Assembly (NCBI GenBank): GCA_001683735.1
Contig: LUGG01000009.1
Span: 620,001-684,000, forward strand
Direction: 5' to 3'
Origin: Grifola frondosa
Taxonomy: Eukaryota > Basidiomycota > Agaricomycetes > Polyporales > Grifolaceae
DNA: 64,000 bases
Numbering within the stretch: position 1 is the stretch's first letter; every line of letters begins with the position of its first letter. The notes below the pieces were generated by a model that was not told where the DNA came from, made no database searches, and saw only the letters and a program-made list of their open reading frames with translations. The position numbers and the translations under genes are program-made. Below are positions 11,111-22,724 of this stretch, piece after piece.

Positions 11111-11703
11111 TAAGTTTCCATTCACGTCGCGCCTACGTTGACTGATACGCGTGGTCAACAGCGCGACTTCTTCTTTCACAGGTCTTCGACGCGGCGCGTG
11201 AAGGGCTGGTCCATACCAACCCTCCACTGCCGTATACACCTTGGGCCCAGTAGACACCGTCTGCTGTGTGCCTGGTCGTTGTCGCTCGTACATTGTACGT
11301 CCCATCCGCGTTCGTGGTGCCGATTCTTGCCTCCCTCAGCTTCGTGGTCTCTGGTGGTTCCCCCTCCCCCCTCGCCTCCCCTGTGTATCCTCGGTTCCCT
11401 CCCATCTCAAGGCTCCGTAGGCGTGCGCGTTGATTCGGCTTGTTCCTTCAGGTATGATTCAATTCTTCTTTCTAGGAGTTTCTGTGCGCTAATCGTGTGT
11501 GCTTGGTGATCGGTCTCGATTGTAGCTACATCACTTGTTGTAGTAGTGTTCGGTCATCCAATATACCTTTTTTGTTCTGTGTAGGTCTTAGAACGTAGTA
11601 CATGTGTTTCTTCGGGCGCTGACAATAAGAAAAGAATCATGTCCGCCATCTTCAGGAGATTTCTCCTGAGCCAAGGCCTCATCCCACCAATGAACCCTCG
11701 ATC

Positions 11704-13841
11704 GTGAGGGTCCATGATGTAGCATTGAAGCGCACCCACAAATTGCGTGCGTTTCTTTGTCATTTCTTTTTTGCGAACGATCTTCAATTTTCAAATTTTG
11801 AATTAGGTTCCGGGCAAAAGGTCCACGCTTTCGATGCACTTGTGGCCGCCGAGAGTCTCAGCGATACGTGTCTGTGGACCACGCCCAATATGACGTGGGT
11901 GCCGAAGTTCCCTCTCGCTCGCCATGGTCTCCTAGAGATCATGCATGACGGCCGCTTCGGCCTCCATGAATACTCTCGCTGGCCACAATATTATTCTCAA
12001 AACATCATTCACTGCGCTTGCATCCCCAGCACTGCTTCCCCTGAGTTCGCGCCGGCCGTTCTCTTCCGACACATTCGCGAAGAGGATTTCGAACGCGATA
12101 AGGAATGCGGGATCCAGGGCGTTGGATTCCTCGGCCGCAGCTTATGTCCGAGCTGTTTCAAGGAGCCGAGCAAATCATCCAACGCTGGGACCGTTCAGCC
12201 ATGAACCACAAGGCACGCCGTGCGCCTGGAGACAGGATGAAGCTGGCGCTTCACAACTCGATGGATCGTCTGCGTCGGCTGCCTTCTGGATGGGAGACCT
12301 ACTTGTGATAGCTGCTCACGTCCAGCGGCTCTCCCTCGAGCTAGCAGGTTTCATTACCTGGAACGAAGTTGTTGCTGCGCGGTGGGAAGATCCGTCGTTC
12401 GCCACGCGCGATGTGCTCCCCGTCCTCGGCGCGTTCACGAACTCTCCCACCACGGCCATGATGTTCCACCGCGTCGGCTTACCTGTGTGGCTGATCCAGC
12501 AGCACACGCGCTCGCTCGTCATCTACGACATCGTGGAACCAGTCGGCCTGCCATTCGACATGGACAATAACCCTACCCGTCCGTCATTGGTCAACATTTT
12601 CGACAACGGCCAAGGCATTGTGGCAGCGCCGGGCTACTGGACCGAGCTTATCCAGCATGCCTTGATGAAGAACATCGGCGACCGTCGTCTTGGATCTCTC
12701 CTCCCCCTGCTCGTGAACAAGTCGTCAAGCGTCAGAAGCTCGACGAAGGCGCTGCTCAGCGGCGCTCCAAGTCAACTCATCGAGGCCCGAGGCGATCACG
12801 CAGGAAGGCCGCTGCCGCAGGCAAGGAGAATCGCAGCGATGAGTCCGCTTCGGGCGAGCCCATCAGTCCGCCGCCTACCGTCGTCACCAATCTCACCCAT
12901 CCGGCCGTGATGCATTATCCTCCCGTTCCCCTCGTCGGCATGTCTTCGCCGTGGATGCGTGCATTGCAGAGCATCTCTCCTGTCCCCCCTTCGGAGGACG
13001 CACATAGGTTTTTCTATCCGCCTCCTTTTCTCTTGTCCTCCATGCCGGGGTTAACCCAGCTGACGAGGACGAGGTGCTGAAGATCACGCGGTACATCCAC
13101 AGTTTGGCACGCATTCGCTCGTTCTGTCGCTCCCGCATAATGGAGCCCACCCTTTCTGGCGACCCCCTCACGCTCACGCAATGGCGTGATGCCCTTTGGG
13201 GCGAATATCTGTACGATCCGCATGCCGTCCCCCCTCTAAAGGTCTCTCCGGCCGTTGAGAGGCGCCACAACTCGAAGGTGGACGCTCGCCGACTTTTTGG
13301 GAAAGTTGGCCGCATCCCGACCTACTTCTCTGACGATGAGCCCATTGTCAGTGGCATCACGGTCTCGACAACGGTGGCTCGCGATGACCGCCGCCTTCGT
13401 GGGCTACTCCTCTGGGAGTGCCACGAAATCAACTTCAGGGGAGAGTTGTTGGCTGTGGATGAGGTGCTCCTCGGATCCGCTACGTGGGTCGCCGTTGCTA
13501 GTGGGCTCGGGAGAAGGAGGTTGCGAAGGTCTGGACAGCAGCTGGGGTACAGCGGTGAGCGTGGTGCCATTGGACTTCGAGACGGCGCGAGAGAGCTATC
13601 GATGGCGTGTACCGTCCCCAGGCAGCACGCGCAGCAGGGATACCGTCGTCGCATTCGTCTCGGTCCTTGCGTCCTGGCCATCGCTCCCGCGTGAGCTTGC
13701 TGTGCAGCCTGCTTGGCTTCAGACATGTTCAGCGAGGAGCTTGCACGCGCTCAGGACAATGCAGTATTGTTTTACACACAGTCCTTCGGAAGAGTGTTCC
13801 ATCGTTTGCCGACGCCGCCCGTGTTCATGAACTTGGATTAG
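11704..13841 (+). CDS. Uncharacterised Agaricomycete accessory protein, frame-disrupted
   Basis: Conserved-looking blocks appear in three frames in order: WVPKFPLARHGLLEIMHDGR (11900), ELFQGAEQIIQRWDRS (12150), and a long block ITWNEVVAARWEDPSF..GAFTNSPTTAMMFHRVGLP. Then comes VWLIQQHTRSLVIYDIVEPV (12350-12550), a basic Lys/Arg-rich stretch VVKRQKLDEG..RRSRRKAAAAGKEN (12720-12830), and MSSPWMRALQSISP. Next are ADEDEVLKITRYIHS (13070), ARRLFGKVGRIPTYFSDDEP and LLLWECHEINFRGELLAVDE. The end is MFSEELARAQDNAVLFYTQS with its stop at 13841. The frame shifts (about 12140, 12305, 12720, 13055, 13500) look like one-base losses. No catalytic motif is recognised. The basic stretch suggests a nuclear protein. 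From memory, similar proteins recur in mushroom genomes. The start is uncertain. Confidence 0.5.
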
Positions 13842-14296
13842 TGTAGTGCGGACGTCATAGTTTTTGTTTGCTATGCTCATTGTATGCCTTGCTGTTAGCG
13901 TATGCTGCTCTCATTTCGTCTTTGCTTTCGCGCTGCCTGTGGATCGACGCTTCGCTCCTCAGGCACTTCCATTTGGTCCTTCGTCGTGATCGTGCTGGAT
14001 CTGGACTTTTCGGGCGCTCTTGCTTGCCCTTTCCTGGGTGGATCGAGTTTTTCTTGCGGCTGGATGTATTATTCTGCAGTTATCGGAATTGATCGTTGTT
14101 TCTTTCTTTCACCGTCTCCTCGGAGACCGTCGGGCTTGTTTTGAGATTGGCTACCGGGTAAGGCGGATTTCCGACACTGAACAATGCCTTCCAGGATCTC
14201 TTGCTCTCTGGCACAGTAGCTTTCTGCGGCGGGAACCTTTGGTGAGACATTGTCCCTGCGTTGAACTCATGTACTGATGATTACGCCGTAGAAAAG
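13842..14296. other. Intergenic, no feature seen
   Basis: The 455 bp between two plus-strand genes is T-rich, with no open frame resembling a known protein and no obvious repeat. It probably holds the 3' end of the upstream gene and the promoter of the next. Confidence 0.5.
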
Positions 14297-16252
14297 ATGG
14301 GGAAGACAAAATGGCGCCCTGAAGAACTGGCCTTCTTGCTGGAGGCTCGCAATTCACAGGAGGTAATTGACTTACTCAACGGGGGAGAGACTGGTAGCCA
14401 GCGAGCGGCTGCGACTTGCATCACTCAGCGATACCGCGACCACTTTGGCGACACTCCCTTTCAGGCTGAGAGCGCCAAGAATTCACGGTACGATTGGCAG
14501 GTGCGAAGCGCAAGAATCGGTCACGAATGGTTCGTCTTGAGGAGGAGTCCGTTGAAGAAGCAGAGGCTCGTCTGGAGGGTATTGCCAAGGTACGGTGCCT
14601 GGCATTGAACGATCAATACTAATGCCTTACTTAGCGCATCTACAACTGGGTGAAGAATGCCAGCGAGAAGCGCAAGCGCACGAAGGCTACTGTGGTGCCG
14701 CCTGTGCCAATGGCCGGTACGCCAGCCCGCAAGCCCAGCGCGCTGGACATCTACAAGAAACAGCATCCGGATCGCCCTCAAGCTGAAGTCAGCACGGGAA
14801 CCGACGGACGCGCTAGAGCCAACATTGGTAAATGGGCCTCCGAAGCCAAAGCCCGATTCGACCAGCTGAGCCCGGAGGAGAAAGCTGCCTTCGCGCAGGA
14901 AGCGGAGACTCAAGGGAAGGCACTCGAAGCTGAACTCGCAGCTCTTGGCCCTGAAGGCATTCGCGCGTGGTAAGTCAATTAGATTTCTGTGCGGGATAAT
15001 TCTTACGGCGTGCACAGGAAAGCTTCCTCGATGCCAGACTGGTTGGAAGCTTGTGCACGAGGATGGTATGATCAAACTGGTTGGGTAGGGTTCTACATCG
15101 CGGGCGGCGTTGATGCCAATGGGAATCTACAAGCATATGCTGAGTCCGTTTAAACTCGTTACTGGTTGATTCGGCTGACGTCACATGTAGAACAAGCATT
15201 GGCAAGGATGCAGCGGCTGTGACTTCGAAACGCGGCTGTGCGCTCTTGCAGGTTGGCCTTCCGACCGTATTCGCGGCAAATTCACAGAGTTTTTATCCGA
15301 CTTATTCAAACGTGAGTATCAGTCGTGTTCAATCGGGCATTCTCCTCAATTGATCCTATACTACAGCACCGCCGCCTTCGCCGCCGTCGCACACACGAGC
15401 GTCGTGCTCCACCTTGCCCGAGCAAGGTGACGAGCTCTCTGGCGCATTGGCTGCGTCCCAGCCATCGCCTTCTCCCCCACGAGACACCTCGCCGGAGCTC
15501 TACCAACCGGAATCACCCCAACATCCTCCCATCGCCTGCTCGCACGCGTGAGAACTCACAGGAGGTTTCGCGACCAGCATCTCCTCAACCATCCGTCCCT
15601 CGCCTACTTGTGTGCGACAGATCCCGCAGGATGTTTCTCAACCGGCATCCCCTCAACCTTCGTTATCACAGGCAGTCGTGGCGGAGATCGTGCACAAGGG
15701 TGCGTATTCCTCGTGATCGATCATTCAGGATTAGCTAACACATGAACTTTGACTCACAGCGATCCAAGGTAAGCTTGCAATAATGTTGATGAGGCAATCA
15801 TACTAACGAGCGCAATGTAGAAACCTTGACTGACGGAAACCAGCCGACGCCAAGAAGTCGAGGAAGTCCAAGTCAAAGAAATCCAAATCAAAGAAATCAA
15901 AGTCTGTTGATAACGGTACGTAGTTGACCACATTCTTCATACATTCTCATCTACAATATAATATTACAGACCCCGCTTCAGCCGCCAAATCTTCTGGCAC
16001 GCGCGCGTTGCAAAGCCAGTACGAACGGTCCAGCCTGTGGACACTTCATTGATTATTGAGCTCCACGGGAGCGGAAACCTTCAGGTCGCCTTCTTGGCGA
16101 AGATCCGTAAGTGAAATATTCTGTCAATCAACAGACTAGAAAGAACTCACTTACGGTGCAGGGTGCAGACTACTGTCGCTCTGCAAAAGCGGAAGGCGGC
16201 GCAGAGCCTCGAGTCGCTTGAACCGAAGTCGACGAAGCGTCGCCGCGGGTGA
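14297..16252 (+). CDS. Lysine-rich nuclear-type protein with HMG-box-like segment
   Basis: It starts MGKTKWRPEELAFLLEARNS. An intron at about 14592-14634 precedes RIYNWVKNASEKRKRTKA, and then an HMG-box-like block: KPSALDIYKKQHPDRPQAEV (14730), IGKWASEAKARFDQLSPEEK and AAFAQEAETQGKALEAE. Later exons carry MPDWLEACARGWYDQTGWVG, CDFETRLCALAGWPSDRIR, a Pro/Ser linker, a Lys/Ser tract (KKSRKSKSKKSKSKK, about 15855-15910) and the end QKRKAAQSLESLEP..STKRRRG with its stop at 16252. Known: HMG boxes bend DNA. Inferred: a DNA-associated protein. The frame needs one extra base at CAGG (about 14500) and has in-frame trouble at 15550, near 15845 and 16010. SQEVSRPASPQPS and PQDVSQPASPQPS form an internal repeat. 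It is not assigned to a named family. Confidence 0.5.
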
Positions 16253-16693
16253 ACTTCACGCAGCTACCTTCCACTAAATTCCGTAGCTACGTTATCGTAT
16301 TCTTGTCGTAGTTACTTGGTTCCCGACTGTGACAAGAGTGATACAGCTCGACAGGCAGCCGGTGTCCGTGGGATAAGATCTGCTGTCCCGGGCGTTGGTG
16401 GATAAATGAGTGATCTTGATATTTCCGGTATGTTTTGAAATTAATCTTGAGGTGATCGATCTTCACGGGCACTTAGAAACACGGCAGGGAAGTTTCGTCG
16501 TTCCGTGCCCTGAAAGTGTGGTCGAGCTGCAGCGTTATCGCTATTTGCTTCCTCCAACGCATCGGCCGATGCGCTCTTCCGCCTTCTGGAGAAATTTGAC
16601 ATGGCGCGATCCAGGCTGCGTATGTTATAATCTACTGACTTCGTGTGTTTCTCTTCTCGTGCACGTCCATCCCTCACTATTCTCACATTTCCC
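16253..16693. other. Intergenic, no feature seen
   Basis: The 440 bp between co-directional genes has no supported gene. The plus-strand open frame from 16410 overlaps the next gene's start out of frame and looks like chance. Confidence 0.5.
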
Positions 16694-19137
16694 ATGCCTT
16701 CTAAATACTCTAACGCTCTCAGGACTCTCTGCGAGGAGGGTTCGAAAGAATATCGCCCTAAAGACAGCCCGAAAGTTTGCCCTACTTGCGGCAACGGCGG
16801 CAAGATCATCTGTAAGTTGGCGTTCGCCAGCGAGCATGGGGCGAATGGTTCTTTAAGGTATGTTTCTACTTACTTAGACGCACTGCGGGGCTCATTTGCT
16901 GTCCATCAGTGCACGTACAAAAATTTCGAGAAGAACAAGTACTGCGATTGGTTCTCCTGGACCGGGGCAGCTCCCTCTCCATCGAAGATTGCCGCCATTC
17001 AGGCACTCATTGCCGATGAAGAACGTATTCGCCTGGAGGCCGATGCGAATCGTCTGGGAGCGACGGCGGAACGCGCCCGGGTTGCTGAAGAGAAGGCGGG
17101 TGCGCGCGAGGAGGTGGCTAAGGTGCGGCACGAGAGGGCGGTGGTGACGGCGCGAGCGGCACAAGAACGAGCAGACCGTGCTTTGGCGACGAAACTGCAA
17201 AGTGATTTGGATAACGAGGTAAGCGAGAGATCAATATGCGGTAATTCCACACTAACCTAGTGAATCTTAGGGATGTTTGGGGAAGCGTCGCGCTTCGATG
17301 GACCTCACAGAGGGCATCCCTGAGAAAAAAAGGCTGGTTGAAGAGGGTGCTAGCCCCCAGGTAAGTGATAACCTACCCTCAAATGAACTCCTGCTGACTG
17401 CTACTGCATAGACGACAGGTTCGTCGAGCGGTGTGACTCCATCCGGGCTTGGATGGTCCAGCTCGCAGGTGAGCCTCAATCCTTGCGTTACGTGTTACAG
17501 AACTAATCATACATTGATCAAGCCCACGGCTTCTACTCCTGGCACGTCAGCTACGAGCCCTACCGACTCCTTGAAGGGTAAAGGCAAAGGCAAGGCGTTG
17601 TCGTCTCGCAAGACACCCGCCATCAATGCCATCGTCCGCGTGCCCACTATGACTCGAATTCCTAAGCCGTGACGTTCCCCCTCCTCAGCCAGACGTTTAA
17701 CGAGAGGGTCGCGACCTCGGGTACCGCGCCATCTGCTGGTGATCACTCTTCTGGATCGGCGTCTCTCCCGCGCAGTTTTTTCGTCCCTTCCACGCCCTCG
17801 GATGGACCATCTCCTCCTATCAAGGCGGCTCGCATCGTACGCATCACGACTGGCACTAGGCCGGTCACCCAGCCTCTCACCCAGAAGTCCAACGACGTGT
17901 TTGGCCCTTCCACGTCCTCGGATGGACCGTCTTCTCCTACCAAGGCAGCTCGCATCGTACGCATAACGACTGGCACTAAACCGGTCACTCAGCCCCTCTT
18001 CACTCAGAAGTCCAGCGAGAAGACGGCGACTGGGGCATCGGCTGGCAGGCTCCTCCTGACTCCGCGTCTCGCTCTAAGAGCACGTTTTTTGTCCCTTCCA
18101 CACCCTCGGATGGACCATCTTCTGCCAGCAAGAGAGCTCGCATCGTACGCACCTCGACCCTCTCGCGCCTCCCAATCCCCATTACACGGACGCCAGTCAC
18201 GCCAAAGGCGTCCGTCGTTCATACCACTGGCCCAAGCTATGCCCGCTCTCCCTCTCCGCTGTAGCGTATCTCTATCTCTTCCGATTCGGATGCTGAGCCG
18301 ACGTTGGATATTGGCGCGGCGGTCGATGCAGCAATCTCGGACACCTTTCCCACTCAAAAAGTGTGGATGACGGACACGCAAGGTGTAACCTCCCTCGCAT
18401 GCGAATTCCTGAAGCAACAGACATCGAAGGAGCACAGCCCTTCAAGCGGGAACGACAGCGGCAAGGAGAATCGCCACCCCCGCTGCTCGCAGCGGAGGAG
18501 GCGATCGGGCCCGATGACAACGATGCATTACCCCTTCATCGCAGGTCAACTCCAGCCCGGAGTTGGTGGCTGGTCTTCGAACTGACAAGGACCCCTTCGC
18601 CTCCCTCTTTACAGAAGAGATGTCGGGTGGGCATGCTTCGGACCTCTACACTTCCGATGAGGATCCCCTCGACAAGTTGACATGGGATGAGTCGGACGAG
18701 GAGTTTGAGCCGGAAAGGGGCGGCATGAGGTCCTCATCTTCTGAGCCGGAATGGGCGGTGTCGAGGAGCAGGACTGGTTCGCGCTCGAAATTTACGTGTG
18801 GAACCAGGTATGTCCGGTTGCTAATTCTCTCGAGCGCGAACTCACATTCACGTTAGTCGGGCAAGCGACCACGGCCGTTCTATATCACTGTCCCTCGTGA
18901 AGGGAAAATCAGCATCGCGCGACTTCCAATCGTTTTAAAGTGCTTTACCGATGCTAATGTTGTGCATTTCCAGCGTTGGAACCGGTGATGCGGATATGGG
19001 AGGCGAATAAACTTACGGACGCTTTCTGGGTCCACTGCGAGCTGCGGCGAACACTCATCCTACGTTTTCCTGGGGTGGATCCGTGCACCGGGATGGAGGA
19101 CTTCCTTCACAAGTTGGACAGGGAGTCCATGTTGTAG
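16694..19137 (+). CDS. GRF zinc-finger / coiled-coil protein with internal repeats
   Basis: Exons 16694-16861, 16910-17218, 17271-17360, 17412-17468 and 17523-17672 give a clean 257-residue frame. The zinc finger is CPTCGNGGKIICKL..GSLRY spliced through a 48-nt intron to CTYKNFEKNKYCDWFSW, a GRF-type finger that binds single-stranded nucleic acid. A charged coiled coil of about 85 residues follows (IAAIQALIADEERIRLEADA..). The stop at 17670 is probably not real: one more C in AAGCCGTGACG leads into VTFPLLSQTFNERVATSG. Three repeats follow, built on STPSDGPS..KAARIVRIT. Next are an acidic part (LYTSDEDPLDKLTWDESDEE) and a C-terminal block (RPRPFYITVPREGKISIARL; LRRTLILRFPGVDP..FLHKLDRESML) ending at 19137. 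Further breaks: about 18045 (AGG run), an in-frame TAG at 18262, 18375, 18545 and 18950. Nuclear role inferred. Confidence 0.6.
17780..18150 (+). repeat. Three in-gene repeats of about 120 bp
   Basis: The unit encodes (F)VPSTPSDGPSxPxKAARIVRI followed by TTGTRPVTQPLTQKS. Copies 1 and 2 (about 17785-17895 and 17905-18015) are nearly identical in DNA. Copy 3 (about 18090-18150) keeps only the DGPSSASKRARIVRT core. Recent duplication within a disordered region is the simplest reading. Confidence 0.8.
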
Positions 19138-19309
19138 GAAGGTATGTTGTTTATATTCAATGCTGTGCTGCACACTAACCGTTGACAATGCAGAAGTCTA
19201 CTTAAAATAGAATACAGAATGTGATGTTGATATTTTGTCTGATGTTCAAACCGCGTGCAAGTGTGAGAGGTATAGGTGAGTCATTCTCAGTCATGGCGTA
19301 GCTACGGGT

Positions 19310-19915
19310 GGGATGCGAGCGTCGTCGTCGGATACATGTTGCGGCGTCGGATACATGTTGCGCCGTCACGGCACTTACTGTATGATGGCCACGGGCGAGG
19401 ATAGTGTGTCGTCGTCGGATACATGTTGCCGTGTCGGATACATGTTGCCATGTTGGATACATATGGCGGCGTTGGGGCACTTGGTGTATGATGGGTCCGG
19501 CGTGGCTACGAGCGAGGATGGGAGCGTCGTTGTCGGATACATGTTGCCGTGACGGATACATATGCGGTGTCGGGGACTTGGTGTATGGTGGCCACGGGCA
19601 AGGATGCGAGCGTCGTCGAGGATACATGTTGCCGTGACGGATACATATGGCGGTGTTGGGGCACTTGGTGTATGGTGGCCACGGGCAAGGATGCGAGCGT
19701 CGTCGAGGATACATGTTGCCGTGACGGATACATATGCGTGTCGGGCACTTGGTGTATGGTGGCCACGGGCAAGGATGCGAGCGTCGTTGAGGATACATGT
19801 TGCCGTGACGGATACATATGGCGGTTCGGGCACTTGGTGTATGGTGGCCACGGGCAAGGATGCGAGCGTCGTCGAGGATACATGTTGCGGCATCGGATAC
19901 ATCTTACGGTGTCAG
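19310..19915. repeat. Minisatellite, about 87-bp unit
   Basis: Each unit carries GGATACATGTTGCCGTGACG, then GATACATATGGCGG, then GGCACTTGGTGTATGGTGGC and CACGGGCAAGGATGCGAGCG. At least four well-conserved copies of 84-87 bp run from about 19534 to 19900, with shorter scrambled copies back to 19310. The repeat is open in several frames on both strands (for example MYPRRRSHPCPWPPYTKCP on minus), and these are not genes. It forms the right border of the accessory island. Confidence 0.9.
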
Positions 19916-20166
19916 GCAACGATACTATGGTATGTACAATCTATATTGTATGTACGATCTATATACACCTCGGAATATGTATCTATTTTTGTTCTACTCC
20001 ATCTACTTTCTGTATCCGGCCAACTGAAGTCCCTCAAATACTGCCGGATCTCCAGCTTATCAGCCGCGCTTCCGTCTCGTACAAATGCTCGATTTCCTCC
20101 ATCGCAACTTTGTTCCCCTAGTTTGTGCACCTGCTGTCCTTAGGTAGGCTAAGTGTGGCTTATCTC

Positions 20167-22724
20167 ATGGAGAAGATGTCTTTGGAAGTCAAGGCTGAGG
20201 ATGACTCCAATCAGAGGCTAATGTCCCCAGCGCATTTGGCGAGCGACTCTTCTCCAACAGATGAAAAACAGGCATATTGCCAATGATTAGGTGAAAGTCA
20301 ACCATGTACAATATTCTGCTCGAGTTCATATGTTTTCGCAGTATTGGTGGTACGCTCATCCCTTCGTTATCATTTCCATGTGCGGTTGCAAAGATTCCTT
20401 GTCAAGGCGTTATTGGGACTGGTCTTTTCCTTGGCACGGCGAATGGACTGCGGAATGCGGCCCCGTTGGTTTGCTCCTCGGATATTGTGTTGTCTGTTCT
20501 GTGTGCTACACAGTCATGGTGAGAATTAACCTCTCCTCTGAACACGTTGTACGAAGACTAAATGTTCGCCTAGATCTCATTGGGGAAATGGCCGCATTTC
20601 TTCCTATTCCCGGGGCCACATTACGTTTGCAGAGCGGTTCGTTGACTCCGCATGGTCATTTGCAGTTGGCTGGCTATATTGTAAGGATAATGTTCTCGGG
20701 TTCTGTTGGTTTCACCATGTTTTGTTCCAGCTATATGATCATTCTCCTCCCGCAGAAGTAAGCGCTGGTGCCGTTCTGATCAATTATTGGTGAGCACTCT
20801 TTGATACATGCGGATATACAATATCTTACCCAGACCTATGTAGGAACCGATCTATCAACAACCGCAGTGTGGATTTCTCTCTGCCTTACCGTTGTGATAT
20901 CCATCAACCTCTTTGGAGCCAGTGAGTCGAATTAGATACATTTTTCTGCCGCCACTAAAGAGCTTCGTAGGCGTCTATGGAGAAGCTGAATTCATCTTTG
21001 CCTCCGTAAAGGTCATTACATCAGCAAAACGTCGATTTGACTTATGGCTCTTAAATAACCCTTATGAACTTACTTTTAATCTTATTTCCTCTTTTTTTTC
21101 TTAATTAAGACCAATAAGAGCGATTAAGACGTAAAAGAGGTCTCATAAGGGTTTTTAGCCGCCCAAATAAGTGCATTTAAGTACATTTAAGACACAAAAG
21201 TATGGTAAGTCAAATTGACATTTTGCTGATGTACGATCATCGGACTTATCATTCTTGGCATTGTTTTGGACCTCGGTGGAGGCCCAAATCACGATCGCAT
21301 TGGGTTCCGATACTGGAACCATCCCGGACCTTTTGCGCAATTCAAAGAGATCGAGAGGGTCAAAGGGCGCTTCTTGGCGTGGGGGCCGTCATGACGCAGG
21401 CCGCCTTCTCGTTCGTAGGCACTGAAGTCGTTGCGGTGCGTCTCGTGCACTTTGTTGGATACCGTTTGTATTCACATCTTCGTTATTTCTTAGATTGCCG
21501 GTGCTGAAGTGAAGAACCCGCGTAGAAGTATACCCAAAGCAATTCGCCGCGTCTACGTCCGTATTCTCTTGTTTTATATTGGAGGAGTAGCTATTATTGG
21601 GCTACTTGTTCCGTTCACGGACCCAAGACTGAACTTAACAGATGGTACTGCAGCCGCCTCGCCCTTTGTTATCGCTATTCAAAATGCCGGAATCAAGGCC
21701 TTACCTTCGGTGTGGCTTTGTTCTGCCGCAGATATCACACTGGTTCATCCCTTTATACCCACAGATCATCAATGCTTGCCTGCTAACCTCCGCTTGGTCT
21801 GCAGCTAACAGCGATTTGTATTGCAGTTCCCGTACACTCTGTCGGTGTCATGCCATCGGCTTCATATGATAAACGCTGATTACTCTCGCACAGATGGTCT
21901 TGCAGCCAATGGAAATGCACCGAGCATATTCCTAAAGGTTACCAAGCACGGCCTTCCTTGGGTTTCACTTGCGACATGTGCGTGGTTTGGGTTTCTCTCC
22001 TACATGGATCTTGGTAGCGGGAGCGGCAGAGTATTCGGCTGGTGAGTGCTACGCTCCGTGCTACTACCCACATGCTCATAGTGGTCCTGATATCTTAACT
22101 GATAGGTTTAGTAACATGTGCGCACTCATGATATTGGAATGCATGCCGTATTGAAGCGTTGCCTGGTTGTAGGACAGCCATCTCGGGGCTGGTAAGCTGG
22201 TTCGGCATTGCCGTGATATACATTCGGTTCCACAAGGGCCTTAAAGTGCAGGGCATCGACCACAGAACGCTTCCGTACATGTCGATACTGCAGCCGTACG
22301 CTGCATGGTATGCCGCAATCATGTGTTTCATCCTTTGTTTCGTACGCATTCCCGTCACCTGCTCGTGATCGCCGCACACTCACTGGGTGCCCGTGCTGGA
22401 CTATTACACAGTTCAGCGGCTGATCGGTCTTCCTGAAGGGCCAATGGGCCACGGATGTATTTGTCACCAATTACCTTCCTCTGATGCTCTTCCCCGTCCT
22501 CTATATTGGCGCGCGGTTATGGATGCGCACGTCCTTCGTGAAGCCCGAAGAGATGGACTTCAAGTCTGGCCTGGCGGAAGTTCTCAGCGCCTCGTACGTG
22601 CTCATACGCTGTCGTATTCTAGCTTCCTGACCCTGGCGTCGTGATAGATATGATGAACCTCGTCCCCGCAACTTCGTACAACGCGTTTGGAGCTGGCTGG
22701 TGAGTGATTTCGATATAATCTTAT
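20167..22724 (+). pseudogene. Amino-acid permease (AAT/YAT type), disrupted
   Basis: It starts MEKMSLEVKAEDDSNQRL. Permease core motifs follow in order: SIGG..VIGTGLFLGTANGLRNA, GLLLGYCVVCSVCYTVM, GEMAAFLPIPG, FVDSAWSFAVGWLY, and WISLCLTVVISINLFGA. Then come [66 protein letters not shown] and GLPWVSLATCAWFGFLSYM. The end is NFVQRVWSWLVSDFDIIL with its stop at 22722-22724. About 12 membrane segments are expected, in the plasma membrane, for amino-acid/proton symport. Lesions: one-base losses near 20283, 20460, 20585, 20615 and 21385; an extra A near 20843; a 213-bp MITE in an exon; an in-frame TGA at 22421-22423 where TGG (Trp) is expected; and a lost splice donor near 22127. No functional product is expected as written. 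Confidence 0.85.
21019..21231. mobile_element. MITE with TA target duplication (Tc1/mariner-like)
   Basis: The 213-bp element has terminal inverted repeats CATCAGCAAAACGTCGATTT / CATCAGCAAAATGTCAATTT (about 26-28 bp, two to three mismatches, read inward from each end). It is flanked by TA at 21017-21018 and 21232-21233. Removing the element and one TA joins GTC ATT ACG ATC ATC GGA in frame, giving [18 protein letters not shown], the expected permease helix. Internal ACCCTTATGA/TCATAAGGGT adds further hairpin potential. There is no coding capacity, so mobilisation would need a transposase supplied in trans. Confidence 0.9.

Noticed and set aside
17669..18370. Separate gene starting at 17669
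   Set aside because: The first codon is GTG, overlapping the preceding stop. The reading is better explained as continuation of the GRF gene after a one-base loss.
19202..19919. Several long open frames with repeated MYPRRRSHPCPWPPYTKCP or DTCCRDGYIW units
   Set aside because: They arise from the 87-bp minisatellite read in different frames on both strands, with no start context or conserved domain.
21012..21240. Reading the insertion in the permease as a long intron
   Set aside because: It has inverted ends and a TA duplication, no donor/acceptor at its borders, and exact removal restores the codon phase.
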